Source: Prorocentrum cordatum (Eukaryota; Sar; Dinophyceae; Prorocentrales; Prorocentraceae). Taken from it: a stretch of DNA of 32,500 nucleotides. The position numbers and the translations under genes are program-made. Position 1 is the first letter of the stretch, and each line of letters begins with the position of its first letter. The notes under the pieces are model-generated. The model had not been told where the DNA came from, did not search any database, and worked only from the letters and a program-made list of their open reading frames with translations. The stretch is from the NCBI GenBank assembly GCA_963575745.1, contig CAUYUJ010015758.1:1-32500 (forward strand). Reading direction: 5' to 3'. Of this stretch, positions 9,389 to 18,402 are shown piece after piece.

Positions 9389-9643
9389 ATGGCGGAGAAG
9401 AACAACGTCTCCCCTGACAATCCCTCCCCTCCTTCTGTGCCATACTCCGAGTGGTTCGACGGCGACTGCAACGGCCTGGGCGCAGCGCTAGCACAGCTGC
9501 TTTGGCTGGCGGGCGATGGCGAGCGCGCGAAAGCGCGTGGAATCACCGTACAATCACGCTCAGAAAGTATCCTCCTCCGCCTCCTTCCTGCTCCTCGCGG
9601 TGGCCGCACAGTGTGTCTCGCCCCTGCCTGCACTCATCTCTAG
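9389..9643 (+). CDS. Possible small ORF or exon, unknown product
   Basis: 84 codons starting at an ATG, with a reasonably mixed composition (for example a SEWFDGDCNGLGAALAQLL phrase). This makes it one of the few non-repetitive frames in the left half. An overlapping frame (9516-9700) carries a hydrophobic stretch, SFLLLAVAAQCVSPLPALI, that could be a signal peptide. The two frames compete, and I recognise neither. It could equally be an exon of a larger gene or chance. Confidence 0.2.
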   Translation: MAEKNNVSPDNPSPPSVPYSEWFDGDCNGLGAALAQLLWLAGDGERAKARGITVQSRSESILLRLLPAPRGGRTVCLAPACTHL

Positions 9644-9714
9644 CTCCTCGCCTGCCACAGACGAAGCGCTCCAAAATGGTCCCAAACTGAAAAATGGCCG
9701 CGGCCCTGAACTAC

Positions 9715-9921
9715 GGGGCCGGGAAGGAGAGAGAGAGAGAGAGGGAGAGGGAGGGAGGGAGAGAGCGAGAGAGAGGAGAGAACATCAGGGGGCTGCGCTG
9801 CGGCCGCTGCCCCGTTCGGGCCTGGTTGCCGCCTGGGTGCCGTGGACTGCCCCCGCCCCCGCACCCCCAAGAGAAAGAGAGAGAGAGAGAGTTGGCGTGG
9901 GAAGGAGGCAAAAGAGACAAG

Positions 9922-9953
<32 letters not shown>

Positions 9954-10018
9954 AAGACATAGAAAGAGAGAGAGCCAGAGAGAGACAGAGAAAGAGAGGG
10001 AGAGAGAGAGAGAGACAA
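9715..10018. repeat. (GA)n-rich polypurine block
   Basis: Long AGAGAGAG runs sit on the + strand at 9725-9780, 9870-9895 and 9925-10018, separated by a GC-rich island (9790-9870). The frames encode Arg/Glu or Ser/Leu repeats only. Confidence 0.92.
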
Positions 10019-10019
10019 T

Positions 10020-10440
10020 GATAAAACACTAACTATTATTACATGCGAGTCGGCGTTCGGCGACCCCCGACCCCGTCTCCCATGCGAAATACCCGATGCG
10101 GTGCCGTGTCTGCATCCTTTGGCCACCTATGTCCCATACCTCGAGCATATGATTTGTTCATAGAGTTCTGGTGGGTCGGTGGGTCAGAACGCAATCGCAG
10201 CAATGACAGCGAGAGGGAAAGGAGGGAACTGGGAATGGAGATTCGACACGGTTCGAGCAAGCCGATCGCAGCCAAGTTGCAGCCGCAGGACGCACGCTGG
10301 ACCTGGACCTCACATTAGGCAAAAATGTTTGCGACCGGGAGCATTCGACTTTCCACGCTCCCTCCAATTCTGGACCTCCCCCCCCCCACTGGCCAGCTCG
10401 AAACGCGTCCCGCGGAATCAATGGTTCTGTTTGTGTGGCG
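10020..10440. other. Spacer, no gene supported
   Basis: Mixed-composition sequence with frames of at most 91 codons. It lies downstream of the LINE-like pseudogene (which reads leftwards), so part of it may be that element's 3' untranslated region. No poly-A or tail repeat marks the end. Confidence 0.35.
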
Positions 10441-12103
10441 GGTTGGGCTGCTAATGTTCAGATGTCTGATGAGGCGCGCACGTGCTTGATAATACATTAG
10501 GCATGCGATGCACGTGTAGTCCTGCACGAGCGGTCGCGTGATGCTCCTTAAGCCATGCTTGGCACCTCTTCGGCAAACGAACGCGCGCGGTGTGCCGAAA
10601 ACTGCGACACAGTCGTGGCTGTTGTGCAAACGCCTTTCGTCGCGACTGGACTGGCCACCCCCTGCACGAGGAGGAGGAGGAGGAGGAGGAGGAGGAGGAG
10701 GATAGCCATGCCAAGCGAAGTCCGTCATAAGTAGAGCTGCCCAGTGGTATGTCCACGGGGCTGGGCCGCTGTCTTTGCCAAGACCTGCTGGTCGCTATAG
10801 CACTTGTCGTCGCCCTTTTTGGTTGGAATGCCCGCTACTACCCGATATGCCATCACGCCATGCTCCTCCTCCTCCTCCTCCTCCTCCTCCTCCTCCTCCA
10901 CCTCCTCCATGCCTTCTCCTCCACCTCCTCCTCCTCCTTCTCCTCCTCCTCCTCCTCCTCCTCCTCCTCCTCTCCTCCTCCTCCTCCTTCTCCTCCTCTG
11001 CCATGCTGCTCAAGTTGCGCGTCACCAGTTTGTCAAAGGTTAACCATGGTGCTGCGTTGTGCAAGGCTGCGCTCATCATGACTGTGTCGTTGATCGTGAG
11101 TCTCGCACCGGTGTCGATGATGGAGCTGGCGAACACCCGCTTGCGCATGCTTCTGATCTCGGATCTCAGGACACACTCCCGCACGAAAAGTTCTGGCATA
11201 ATAGTTCCAGTAGCTGGATGAATGCATCCCAGATGTGAGAGTGTCCGAACCACGTGGGCCTTCACCTCTCCTTGCCTATCTGAGTCAACCTTAAAGGTTC
11301 CTTCATTGGTACGCCAAAAGTCCCGTCGTGCTGCAAGTGCGCTAAGCCCTCTGAACTGGATGATCGCCATTGTTCTGCTTCCATGTTGAGCCTCAGGCCA
11401 GAACCAATGAAGGGCCGTCTTGTCGACGATGCGGTCTACGGTGTCCAGGACGGGGCACAAGCCATCATCAGCGTAGATGGTTTCGGTCAGGTCGATTTGC
11501 TTGGTGTCATGCGTGCTGCATGCTACCTTTCTTTCGCACAAGCCATCCAAATTGATGGTCCCACCCTATTGACGCAAGCTGTGCTGCACCTTCTTCACGC
11601 GCTCTGCCATTAGAGAACCAAACATAGATCGCCGTATCGGAGTCCTGGCATCGACCCACACTTCGTACGTGTACCGTCGTCGCGATCGGCAGATGCGAAC
11701 CATGTAACCGCAGGAGCTCTGCTACTGCAGTAGCCAAGTGTTGGTTGCTGTCGGTGCTCTGCGCGATGTCTGGTTGCCGCAGTTGCTCCGCTGGCCGTGC
11801 GCACGACTCTGGCCAAAGTCCGAGACGCTGTAGTAACGTGGCGACGGCGTCATCGCGAGTGTCCAAGTCCACCACGAGCTGCCGTGGTAAGCTGTGAAAA
11901 GGTCCCGACGATGTCCACGAAGACAAGGGGGATGGAGAGGGAAAAGGAGGGGGAGAACAACAAGCGCGTTCCAACCTCTCTCCTCCTCCTCCTCCTCCTC
12001 CTCCTCCTCCTCCTCCTGTGATCTGGGCATGAGCGTTCTGACCCTCAAAAGTGAAGCCACCAGCCGCGTAGTGAACGGAGGCGGCGGTCAGTTCGAACGG
12101 CAC
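10440..12103 (-). pseudogene. LINE-type reverse transcriptase remnant
   Basis: Read on the minus strand. An upstream frame (about 12103-11519) gives a segment ending in LASIGWDHQFGWLVRKKG. The frame then shifts near 11520-11545 to one containing IYADD (11464-11475, the catalytic YADD of reverse transcriptases), IIQFRGLSALAARR, LSHLG and GTIMPEL. This order is what I recall of dinoflagellate non-LTR retrotransposons after the palm. Further on come YRVVAGIPTK with SDQQVLAK, in a different frame, and TCIACLMYYQARARLIRHL, which resembles the C2H2-like finger at the C-terminus of such polyproteins. (AGG)n/(TCC)n arrays interrupt it at 10669-10702, 10860-11000 and 11978-12016. The frame breaks make it a pseudogene. 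No endonuclease domain is visible. Confidence 0.8.
10860..11000. repeat. (TCC)n trinucleotide array inside the LINE remnant
   Basis: An almost uninterrupted CTC/TCC run on the + strand, reading (GGA)n on the strand of the reverse transcriptase. It separates the post-YADD region from the SDQQVLAK segment. Smaller relatives are at 10669-10702 (GGA on +) and 11978-12016 (TCC on +). Confidence 0.95.
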
Positions 12104-12384
12104 ACAACGCCACCATATATAGCATATATCACAGTTTCAGGATCGCATATCGTCGTTTCCTGGCGAACGAAAACATCAAACGCAAGCTTTCGAAAATCTA
12201 TCATTCATGATTCTGGAATCCTGAAAACGGTGAATAGTAATATTGGGAATTGCGTGATTCAAGTTTTACCAGCACCGCTGGTTGAAAATGCACCTCCTCG
12301 TATCAATGGTTACCACGTTTCAAGGCTCTGGGAGCAGTGAGATCATGCGCTCGGACACCCGCTTTAGAGGGTTCGGATTCGTCA
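12104..12384. other. Spacer between the LINE remnant and gene A
   Basis: This AT-richer stretch includes CATATATAGCATATATC at 12113-12130. The LINE remnant reads away to the left and gene A reads to the right, so the stretch is a divergent intergenic region. Dinoflagellates largely lack canonical TATA boxes, so I do not call a promoter. Confidence 0.4.
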
Positions 12385-12405
12385 TCCTAGCCATTTTGGC
12401 ACAGG
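12385..12405 (+). other. Degenerate dinoflagellate spliced-leader relic
   Basis: TCC-TAGCCATTTTGGCACAGG compared with the 22-base dinoflagellate leader: 19 positions agree, one base is missing and two differ, including an unbroken run of 13 (TAGCCATTTTGGC). It lies 27 bases before an ATG (12432) that opens the first plausible exon of gene A. Genomic relics of this kind arise when a trans-spliced mRNA is reverse-transcribed and reinserted. Confidence 0.65.
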
Positions 12406-12431
12406 GGTTTCGCTCCGATGGAGCCGAGCAG

Positions 12432-12536
12432 ATGGAGAACCATCTAGTGCTGCTCGCATGGCGCCACTCCGTGCGGCAGCGCTTCACGCGCCTGGGGCTG
12501 AAGCCCGTGGTGGAGCATGGGATCCTTCTCCATTCC

Positions 12537-12568
<32 letters not shown>

Positions 12569-13012
12569 GTCGTCGCCATCGCAAGGTGGCAGCGCTGGGC
12601 CTGGCCCTGGACCGCCGCAGCGCCGGCGTCCTCAAGGCTGCGCTGGCGAAGTACGCCACTCAGTTCGAGGCCCTCTCTTCCCCCTCCCCTTGTTCATTCC
12701 CCTCCTCCTCCTCCTCCTCATCCTCCTCCTCCTTCTCCTCCTCCTCCTCCTCCTCCTCCTCGTCCTCCTCCTCCTCTTCCTCCTCCTCCTCCTCTTCCTC
12801 CTCCTCCTCCTTTTCCTCCTGTTCGTCCTCTTCTCGTCCCTTCTTCTCCTCCTTTTCGTCGTGCTCCTCCTCCTCCCCTCTCCCCTTCTCAGCTTCCTCC
12901 TCTTCCTCTTCTTTCTCGTCCTCCCACGGTGGGCGACGGCGACGACTACTCCGTCGACGTGCTGGGGTGCATCATCGATGCCTTCGGCGTCGTGGGCCTC
13001 AACTGGGCCGCG
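12432..13012 (+). CDS. Gene A, 5' exons (boundaries uncertain)
   Basis: Three protein-like blocks in different frames lie here between (TCC)n runs. The first starts at ATG 12432 and reads MENHLVLLAWRHSVRQRF. The second, at about 12586-12672, reads KVAALGLALDRRSAG and continues to a YATQFEALS phrase. The third, at about 12892-13012, contains DGDDYSVDVLGCIIDAFG and ends NWAA. A CTTCTCAG at 12884-12891 and GCAAG before 12586 are candidate acceptors. A GT at 13013 (phase 0) is a candidate donor for the last block and joins in phase to 13493. I could not fix the other junctions, so the true N-terminus is unproven. Confidence 0.45.
12690..12935. repeat. (TCC)n array, probable intron
   Basis: Almost pure CTC/TCC with scattered TTC and TCG. 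It separates the YATQFEALS block from the DGDDYSVDVLG block. On + it is a very long polypyrimidine tract. The frames give Ser, Pro or Leu homopolymers only. Confidence 0.85.
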
Positions 13013-13062
13013 GTCCGGGGAGCGAGATAAGAGAGGGAGAATGAGAGGGGGAGAGAGCCTCG

Positions 13063-13095
<33 letters not shown>

Positions 13096-13492
13096 GGAGA
13101 GAGGGAGAGAGAGAGGGAGAGAGAAAAGAGAGAGAGAGAGAGAAGGGAGGGAGAGAAGGTAGAGGAGGAAGAGGAAGAGGCAAAAGAAGGAGGGGGAGGA
13201 GGAGAGGCGAGGAGAGGAGAGGAGCAGGTGGAAGGGGAGGAGGAGGAGTCCAGGAGGATGAGGAGGAGGAGGAGGAGTGAGGCACTCAGAGTGAGGAAGA
13301 GGAGGAGGAGGAGGACGAGGAGGAGGCGGAGGAGGAGGAGGAGGAGGAGGAGGAGGAGGAGGAGGCTGAGGGGGAGGAGGAGGAGGAACGAGGAGGAGGA
13401 GGAACGAGGAGGACGAGGCGTGACGAGGAGGAGGAGGTCCAGTGGAAGAGGTAAGGGGAAAAAAGGGGGTCGGAATGACGCCAGCCGCCCAG
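13013..13492 (+). other. Gene A intron with (GA)n and (AGG)n arrays
   Basis: Predicted GT...AG, phase 0: ...GCC GCG|GTCCGG at the left, GCCCAG|GTCAAG at the right. GTC occurs at both junctions. The interior is a (GA)n run (13060-13150) and a long (AGG)n run (13180-13440), all purine on the + strand. Confidence 0.55.
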
Positions 13493-14046
13493 GTCAAGGC
13501 GCGGATCACCGCCGTCTTCACCTCGGGCGCGCTGGACATCGAGGACCGCGTCCTGGCGGGGGAGGTGGGGGACGCCGCGATGGAGGTCGATGATGGTGAG
13601 ATGGCGTTCGCAGAGGATGTGCCAGTGGTGTCGGCGACATCTTCGGCGATCGTGCCAGCCAGCCAGGCCCGTCGCCCAGTGCGTGCTGCTTCTGTTGACG
13701 CTCGTGTGCTCGACACTTTGTCGAAGGAGCAACTCGTGTCTCTCGTGCTGCAGCACAGTTCGAGGGCTAGACGAGCCGATCGCATCTTCAGATCAGCCAA
13801 AGCAAGCACCCAACAACTCAGACGATTCAGAGCCAGAAATAAGCAGCTGACAAAAAAAAACCAACGTCTGACATCCGAGGTGAAAGCATTGAAACTCCAT
13901 CAGGGATTGAAAAAAGGGAAGAAAGGTGGCTGGTTTACAACGCGCGGTGGCTTCTCTATTTCGTTGAGGAGAGCGCTTTCGGGGACATCCGCCTCCGCGA
14001 TGGGTTTGTGTGTCGGCCTGGATGTACATCAGACGACGCTCACAAG
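13493..14046 (+). CDS. Gene A exon, coiled-coil basic region
   Basis: First well-supported exon; an in-frame ATG at 13475 lies just upstream. It encodes an acidic N-terminal stretch (VGDAAMEVDDGEMAFAED), a Leu-containing helix (LDTLSKEQLVSLVLQ), and then a basic coiled-coil-like segment rich in Arg/Lys/Gln (about residues 90-137 of the assembled protein). A GGWFTTRGGFSISLRRAL phrase follows. The exon ends CTC ACA AG|GC, phase 2, a GC donor; the frame would otherwise stop at the TGA at 14051. I recall similar sequence order in a large multicopy dinoflagellate protein family but could not search for it. Confidence 0.75.
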
Positions 14047-14290
14047 GCCCTGAGGGGCCCCTCCTCCTCTCCCCCTCCTTGTTTTCCGATCCCTGGTACC
14101 CTGGCCCTGGAACCTGGAAGCTCCTCCTCCTCCTCCTCATCCTTCTCCTCCTCCTCCTCCTCCTCCTCCTCCTCCTCCTCCTCCCTCTCCTTAGCCTCTC
14201 CTTCCCCGCTCCTCAGCCTGACTCCTCCTCCTCCTCCTCCTCCTCCTCCTCCTCCTCTCATCCAGTCTCTTCTCCTACTCCTCCTGTAAG
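14047..14290 (+). other. Gene A intron, GC-AG, 244 bp, (TCC)n-rich
   Basis: Donor ACAAG|GCCC, acceptor TGTAAG|GTGG, phase 2; joined it reads AG-G TGG and continues the frame as RWEIRLRAALLS. The interior is mostly (TCC)n. The AAG|G at both junctions leaves the exact cut ambiguous by a base or more. Confidence 0.75.
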
Positions 14291-14633
14291 GTGGGAGATT
14301 CGTCTGCGGGCTGCTTTGCTGAGCAGGGCCAGGTTCTGGTACAAAGTATGCGACGCGTCCTTGAAAGCTTCGGACCCCGATGACCCCGTCGACAAACCCT
14401 ACACCAAGCTTGCAGTGCACTGTGTCCGCTCGGATTCCAGCAACACGAAAGTTTGGCAAGAGTGTTCGATAAATGTCACGGAATTGGAGAGCATGTACGC
14501 ATTGGAGCCGATACATGACGACACAGTGTACGCGAGTGTTCTTGAGAATGTAGACCGCCTGACAGTTCTCGGCCCTCTTCTCTCTTGTGGCGGGAAGAGT
14601 ATGTTTCACACGCATTCTCTGATCGACAAGCAG
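14291..14633 (+). CDS. Gene A exon, RFWYKVCDASL to HTHSLIDKQ
   Basis: It encodes a well-mixed protein segment (ARFWYKVCDASLKASD, VHCVRSDSSNTKVWQE, ENVDRLTVLGPLL). The right end is predicted at GAC AAG CAG|GTGGATG (phase 0) because the downstream frame becomes Pro/Glu/Ala-biased and the next block is in another frame. If that donor is wrong, the exon could run up to about 14860. The segment probably forms the N-terminal half of the transposase-like core. Confidence 0.7.
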
Positions 14634-15052
14634 GTGGATGCGACTGGGGCGGAGGGGTTGAAGCGGCTGTCTCCTCCTGGCGGTCTGCTGCCGCTCGAGA
14701 GCGGCGCGCCCTTGCCCCTCGAGGACGCGCCGCCTCCGGAGCCGGAGCCGGAGTCCTCGGGGCCGCCGCTTGATGGCGCAATTGCAGTGGCTGGGCCAGA
14801 TGGCCAGCAGGTGGCAAGCCAATTCAACCCCACTTTCGCCCCGGCCCCGCCCCTTCTACTACTCTATCTTCCCTGCCTCCATCCCTCCTCCGCTGTTCTT
14901 CTCATCCCCCTCCGCTGCTCTTCTTCTCATCCCTAGGTCCCCCCCCTCGGCCGCCTAGCTGGCACCGCCCGCCCCCCTCCTCGCGAGGAGGGGGGCGTGG
15001 AAGGAGGCGAGGGAGAGGGGAGGAGGTTTTTTTTCCAGGGATCCGCGCATAG
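14634..15052 (+). other. Gene A intron, GT-AG, 419 bp, with 28-bp palindrome
   Basis: Predicted donor CAG|GTGGAT and acceptor GCATAG|GTGTCT, phase 0, with AG|GTG at both ends. The first 200 bases keep an open frame, so the donor is not certain. A polypyrimidine tract (TTTTTTTTCCAG) precedes the chosen AG. Using that earlier AG instead would bring a TAG into frame. Confidence 0.55.
14970..14997. repeat. Perfect 28-bp palindrome
   Basis: CGCCCCCCTCCTCG followed by its exact reverse complement. It lies inside a predicted gene A intron and could extrude as a cruciform or fold as an RNA hairpin. Confidence 0.95.
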
Positions 15053-16288
15053 GTGTCTCCTGCATCTCCGCCTACGCCGAACACTCACATCCAACTGTGG
15101 CTTCTATGTTCCGATGCTGGGTCCGACGTCAAGGCGGCCAGAAAGCTTTTCGCTTTAGATAAGCAGCGCGATGTGCACACTTGGGTTTTCGAGTGCGATT
15201 GCTTCGCCCACGTGTATCAGTTGATCGTTCTTGCCAGTCTCAAAACACGTGACAAGTGCTTGGTCAGCTGGACAAACGACGACGATGGACAGAATGGTTT
15301 CAAATATTTTTCTACTCTCGCCAAAGTTATGCACTTGTGGCGAGACCAAGCCAGAACCATATTCGCTGAGTGGATGGATAGAGACGCCCCTGAAGCTTGC
15401 AAGTGCGCTCGATGTGTACCGCCCAAGTGCATTGGTGGCAGGTGGGGCGCGATCAGCAGTTGCGAGTCGTACGTCTTGAGAGGATCACAGGCCAGCGTCA
15501 GATTTATCTTCGAGAAAGTCATGAAGAAACGAGCTGAGGCCCGCCAACCCAAGAAAGCCGCCGCCAACCCTGATGATCTAAGGGCCGAGGAAGCGAAGGA
15601 CTATAGTGAGAGACTTGGTCGCTGGGCAAGAGATGCTATCAGAGCTATTCAGAACCCATTATTCTTTATCATGATGCGCGTGGCCAGCCGGGCCCGCGCT
15701 CCCCTGGGTGCATTCGTGCACTCGCTTAAGAAGACCAGACCAGACAACGAGCCAGGGAACATGGCGAGAATGGCGTGGGGGAAAGCGCAGAACTTGCACG
15801 AACAGATGCTGGCACTTCTCGATCTCAATGAATGGCAGGATCTTCTGGAAGAGGTGCCACTTGCCCATCGGCTGCGAGTTGAACAATGCATATCTTGCTT
15901 AGTAATGCAGATCAGCTCGGACTTCGAGCGCAGGGTGATTAAAGTGATCAAGGGTTTCCCGTTCAAGATATTTCTCTTGGTGAAGGCGCCAGTCTCAGAG
16001 CCATGCTCGCTTCGGAGGGATTTGTGCAGAGAGATCATCGACACCCCTAGCATCAATCTGCCCACTACGATTGCCAAGATGAAAACATTGTTCCATGGTG
16101 TACTTTGCGCTTGCAGCCGCTCTGGGCTCCTGTCTCCGCGGCTGTGGGCACCCATCTACGCGCTCGCCTGCCAGTGGAAGGGGCGCGCGTTCGAGATTGA
16201 GGGCATGAACAAGATTGTTCAGCACTGCTGCTCGCAGGCTCCAAAAATATCATTACCTCTACTTGATGCGAGAGTGGCTCTGCGCAAG
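15053..16288 (+). CDS. Gene A exon, RNase-H-fold transposase-like core
   Basis: 412 codons without interruption, the largest exon of gene A. A SDAGSD phrase (near residue 320 of the assembled protein) is followed by FECDCFAHVYQLIVLASL (near 348). The spacing recalls the second catalytic Asp and the C-x2-H-type element of hAT transposases. Further on come KYFSTLAKVMHLWRDQ, a CIGGRWGA phrase (near 427) and, close to the end, EGMNKIVQHCC and KISLPLLDARVALRKE. I recall this order from an abundant dinoflagellate family in which the ISLPLL..R phrase is conserved. For that reason I place the donor after it, at CGC AAG|GAACTC (a GA donor, phase 0). An alternative GC donor lies at 16238. The transposase assignment is inference from motif order. 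Confidence 0.75.
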
Positions 16289-16671
16289 GAACTCGGAGGA
16301 TGAGGATTGAGGAGGAGGATGAGGAGGAGGGAACAGGAGGGGAGGATGGGGAAATGCGGTAGGTTAGCAGAGGGTACCAGAGCGAAGCAGGAGGAGGGGG
16401 ATGAGGATGAGGAGGCGGAGAAAGAGGAGGGAGGAGGAGGTGGAAAGAGGCGAAGGGGAGAGGATGAAGCAGAGGAAGAGGATGAGAAGGACAGGGGGTC
16501 TCCTTTGACCTTTGGCCTCCTTCGCTTCCTCGGAGTGGCCCGCCCCTCTCTGGCCCCTCCGTTTGCCGCGGGCAAAGAGAGATGGAGGATAAAGAGGGGA
16601 GGTGGGGGGCGACTCCGAGGGGGTTGGGGGCCAAACGATTCGCTCCGGCCCCCGCTTCCCCCCCGCCCAAG
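16289..16671 (+). other. Gene A intron, GA-AG, 383 bp, (AGG)n-rich
   Basis: Donor AAG|GAACTC, acceptor CCCAAG|GCTTGC, phase 0. The 5' half is (AGG)n/(GAG)n purine-rich. If the alternative donor CAG|GCTCC (16238) is used, both junctions read AG|GCT. Confidence 0.6.
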
Positions 16672-17995
16672 GCTTGCGGCCTCGGGTCCCGGAGCGACAA
16701 CAACAAAAAGTGGTCCCAGGTCAAGAGCCGCGTCGACGAGCTTGTCGAGCAGGGAATCCAGCACGACGCTGGATCTGGTTCAGTCTTGGCAGTGAAGGAC
16801 AGGTGGGTGACCCCCCCGCCGACCGCCGCTAGATTGGGGGATACCAACTTCAACCCGCTCGATGACCCTTCCAAATCCCGCTTGAGCACCCGCGCGATAG
16901 AGTGGGCGTCAAAACCCCACAAAGCCTGGCGCAAGCTTGCCCTTGAGAAGGAGGATCTTGCAAGTGGTACTGCGTCGATCTTGTTTATTTGTCGCGAGGG
17001 GTCCGAGGAGATCGATGCTGCGTGGATGTGTGCTTGCCACTACAAACATACTGGCTGGATGGCTAGGTGCACGATATATGGGAACCCAGGGGCAGGCGGC
17101 TTTGTAGAGCTGCAGTATCCACCTGTCACTAAATCGTCCATTGAAGTTATTGCCGAACATTACGATGCATGTAAGACTGGACCAGTACCGCGGGCTGTGT
17201 TTACTTGCTCTGTGCTTGGTGTGACTATGCGGCTACGGAACACAGGAGATCCCAACACGCGGCATGCTATCGAGGGGGACCCTGGTCTGTTTGTGATTGA
17301 CGATTACCCAGAACCGAAAAAACGCAAAGGCCCTGCCCCTGGAAAGAAAGCACTACCTGCATTACCTCCCCTGGCGGTCGCTGCCTTGATGGACGATGAT
17401 TTGGATGAAGCTGCAGGGGCCGGTGAGCTGGAGTATGAGAAAGAGGAGTTCGAAGCGCATGAGAAGGATGAGGGGGACTTGTCAGCTGCTGCAGAGAAGA
17501 AGGCTGCTGATGGTGAGATTGACGAGGATGTATTAGACCACGCCCATATGGTTGATCCTGACATTCCTGCCCCAGATGATGGCGACGAGTGCTACGATGC
17601 GCATATGCACTTTGAATTGGCCAAAGCATTCCTAGACGCTGGCGGTCCTGATGCCCTTGGTGGCGTCGCGGACGCAGGCGATGGCGACCCCGCTGCTCCT
17701 CATGGCGGCGGCGATGAGCCCCCTGCTGCTGATGCTGCTCCTGCTGGCCCTGCCGCTGCTCACCCTGCTGCTGACGATTCTCATGGCGATCACCACGGCG
17801 GCAGTGGCGGCGGGCACCTTCCTGCTCCTCCTCCCCCATTCATGGACCCGGTTGCTAGGGAGGCGCTCGACCAGTGGTCCGCTGCTGTCCGCCTGTCTAG
17901 GGACATCTTTCGAGAACGATTTCACGCTGTCGCCAACGTGGCCATTGGCCATCTGGGCCGCATGGCCCTCATGCAGGATCAGCTGGGCGGAGATG
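16672..17995 (+). CDS. Gene A exon, KKWSQVKSRVD to MALMQDQLGGD
   Basis: 441 codons in one frame. The first half is globular: DNNKKWSQVKSRVDELVEQG, AWRKLALEKEDLASG, then a Cys/His-containing stretch (DAAWMCACHYKHTGW) and PRAVFTCSVLGV. A basic PEPKKRKGPAPGKK patch (about 17310-17350) looks like a nuclear localisation signal. It is followed by an acidic linker (ELEYEKEEFEAHEKDE) and an Ala/Pro/Asp/His-rich low-complexity region (17640-17830). The last 50 residues are helical again. A predicted GT donor at 17996 (GAT G|GTGAC) is phase 1. The product is unrecognised apart from belonging to gene A. Confidence 0.65.
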
Positions 17996-18402
17996 GTGAC
18001 AGGGCGATCGAACGTGACGCTAGGTGCCCCCCCCGGGCACCCCCCCCCATTTGCCTCCGTCTTCTTGGGAACCAACAATGTTTAGAAGCTTCCAGAGCTA
18101 AGGGGTGAGGGAGGAGGAGTGGGAGGGAGATCAGAAGGAGGGAGAGGAGGCTCCGAGGATGATCAACTGCTCTTACGCGAGCTTTCGGACCGAAGAGAGC
18201 GGAAACATCAGGAGGAATGGTGGAGAGGTGGAGAGGGAGGAGAGGAGAGGAGAGGAGAGGAGAGGAGAGGAGATCGGAGAGGAGAGGAGAGGAGAGGAGA
18301 GAGGAGAAGCGCCCTGTCCTGCCGTTCCCACCTTTTGGGCTGTTGATCTCCATTCCTCTCCCCTTGCTCCCTGCTCCTCCCCCCATCCCGCGATTGCTCA
18401 AG
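17996..18402 (+). other. Gene A intron, GT-AG, 407 bp
   Basis: Donor GATG|GTGACAGG and acceptor CTCAAG|GTGACG share GTGAC, phase 1. The interior has a C-run (18026-18048), an (AGGAG)n run (18235-18305) and a pyrimidine tract before the acceptor. The frame from the exon would otherwise stop at 18106-18108. Confidence 0.6.

Noticed and set aside
9662-9680. Spliced-leader-like CCATTTTGG on the minus strand
   Set aside because: Nine bases only, with mismatches on both sides and no gene in that direction.
17651-18085. + strand frame with a Leu-rich membrane-like stretch
   Set aside because: It is a shifted reading of the Ala/Asp/Pro-rich part of the gene A exon; the gene A frame continues in phase on both sides.
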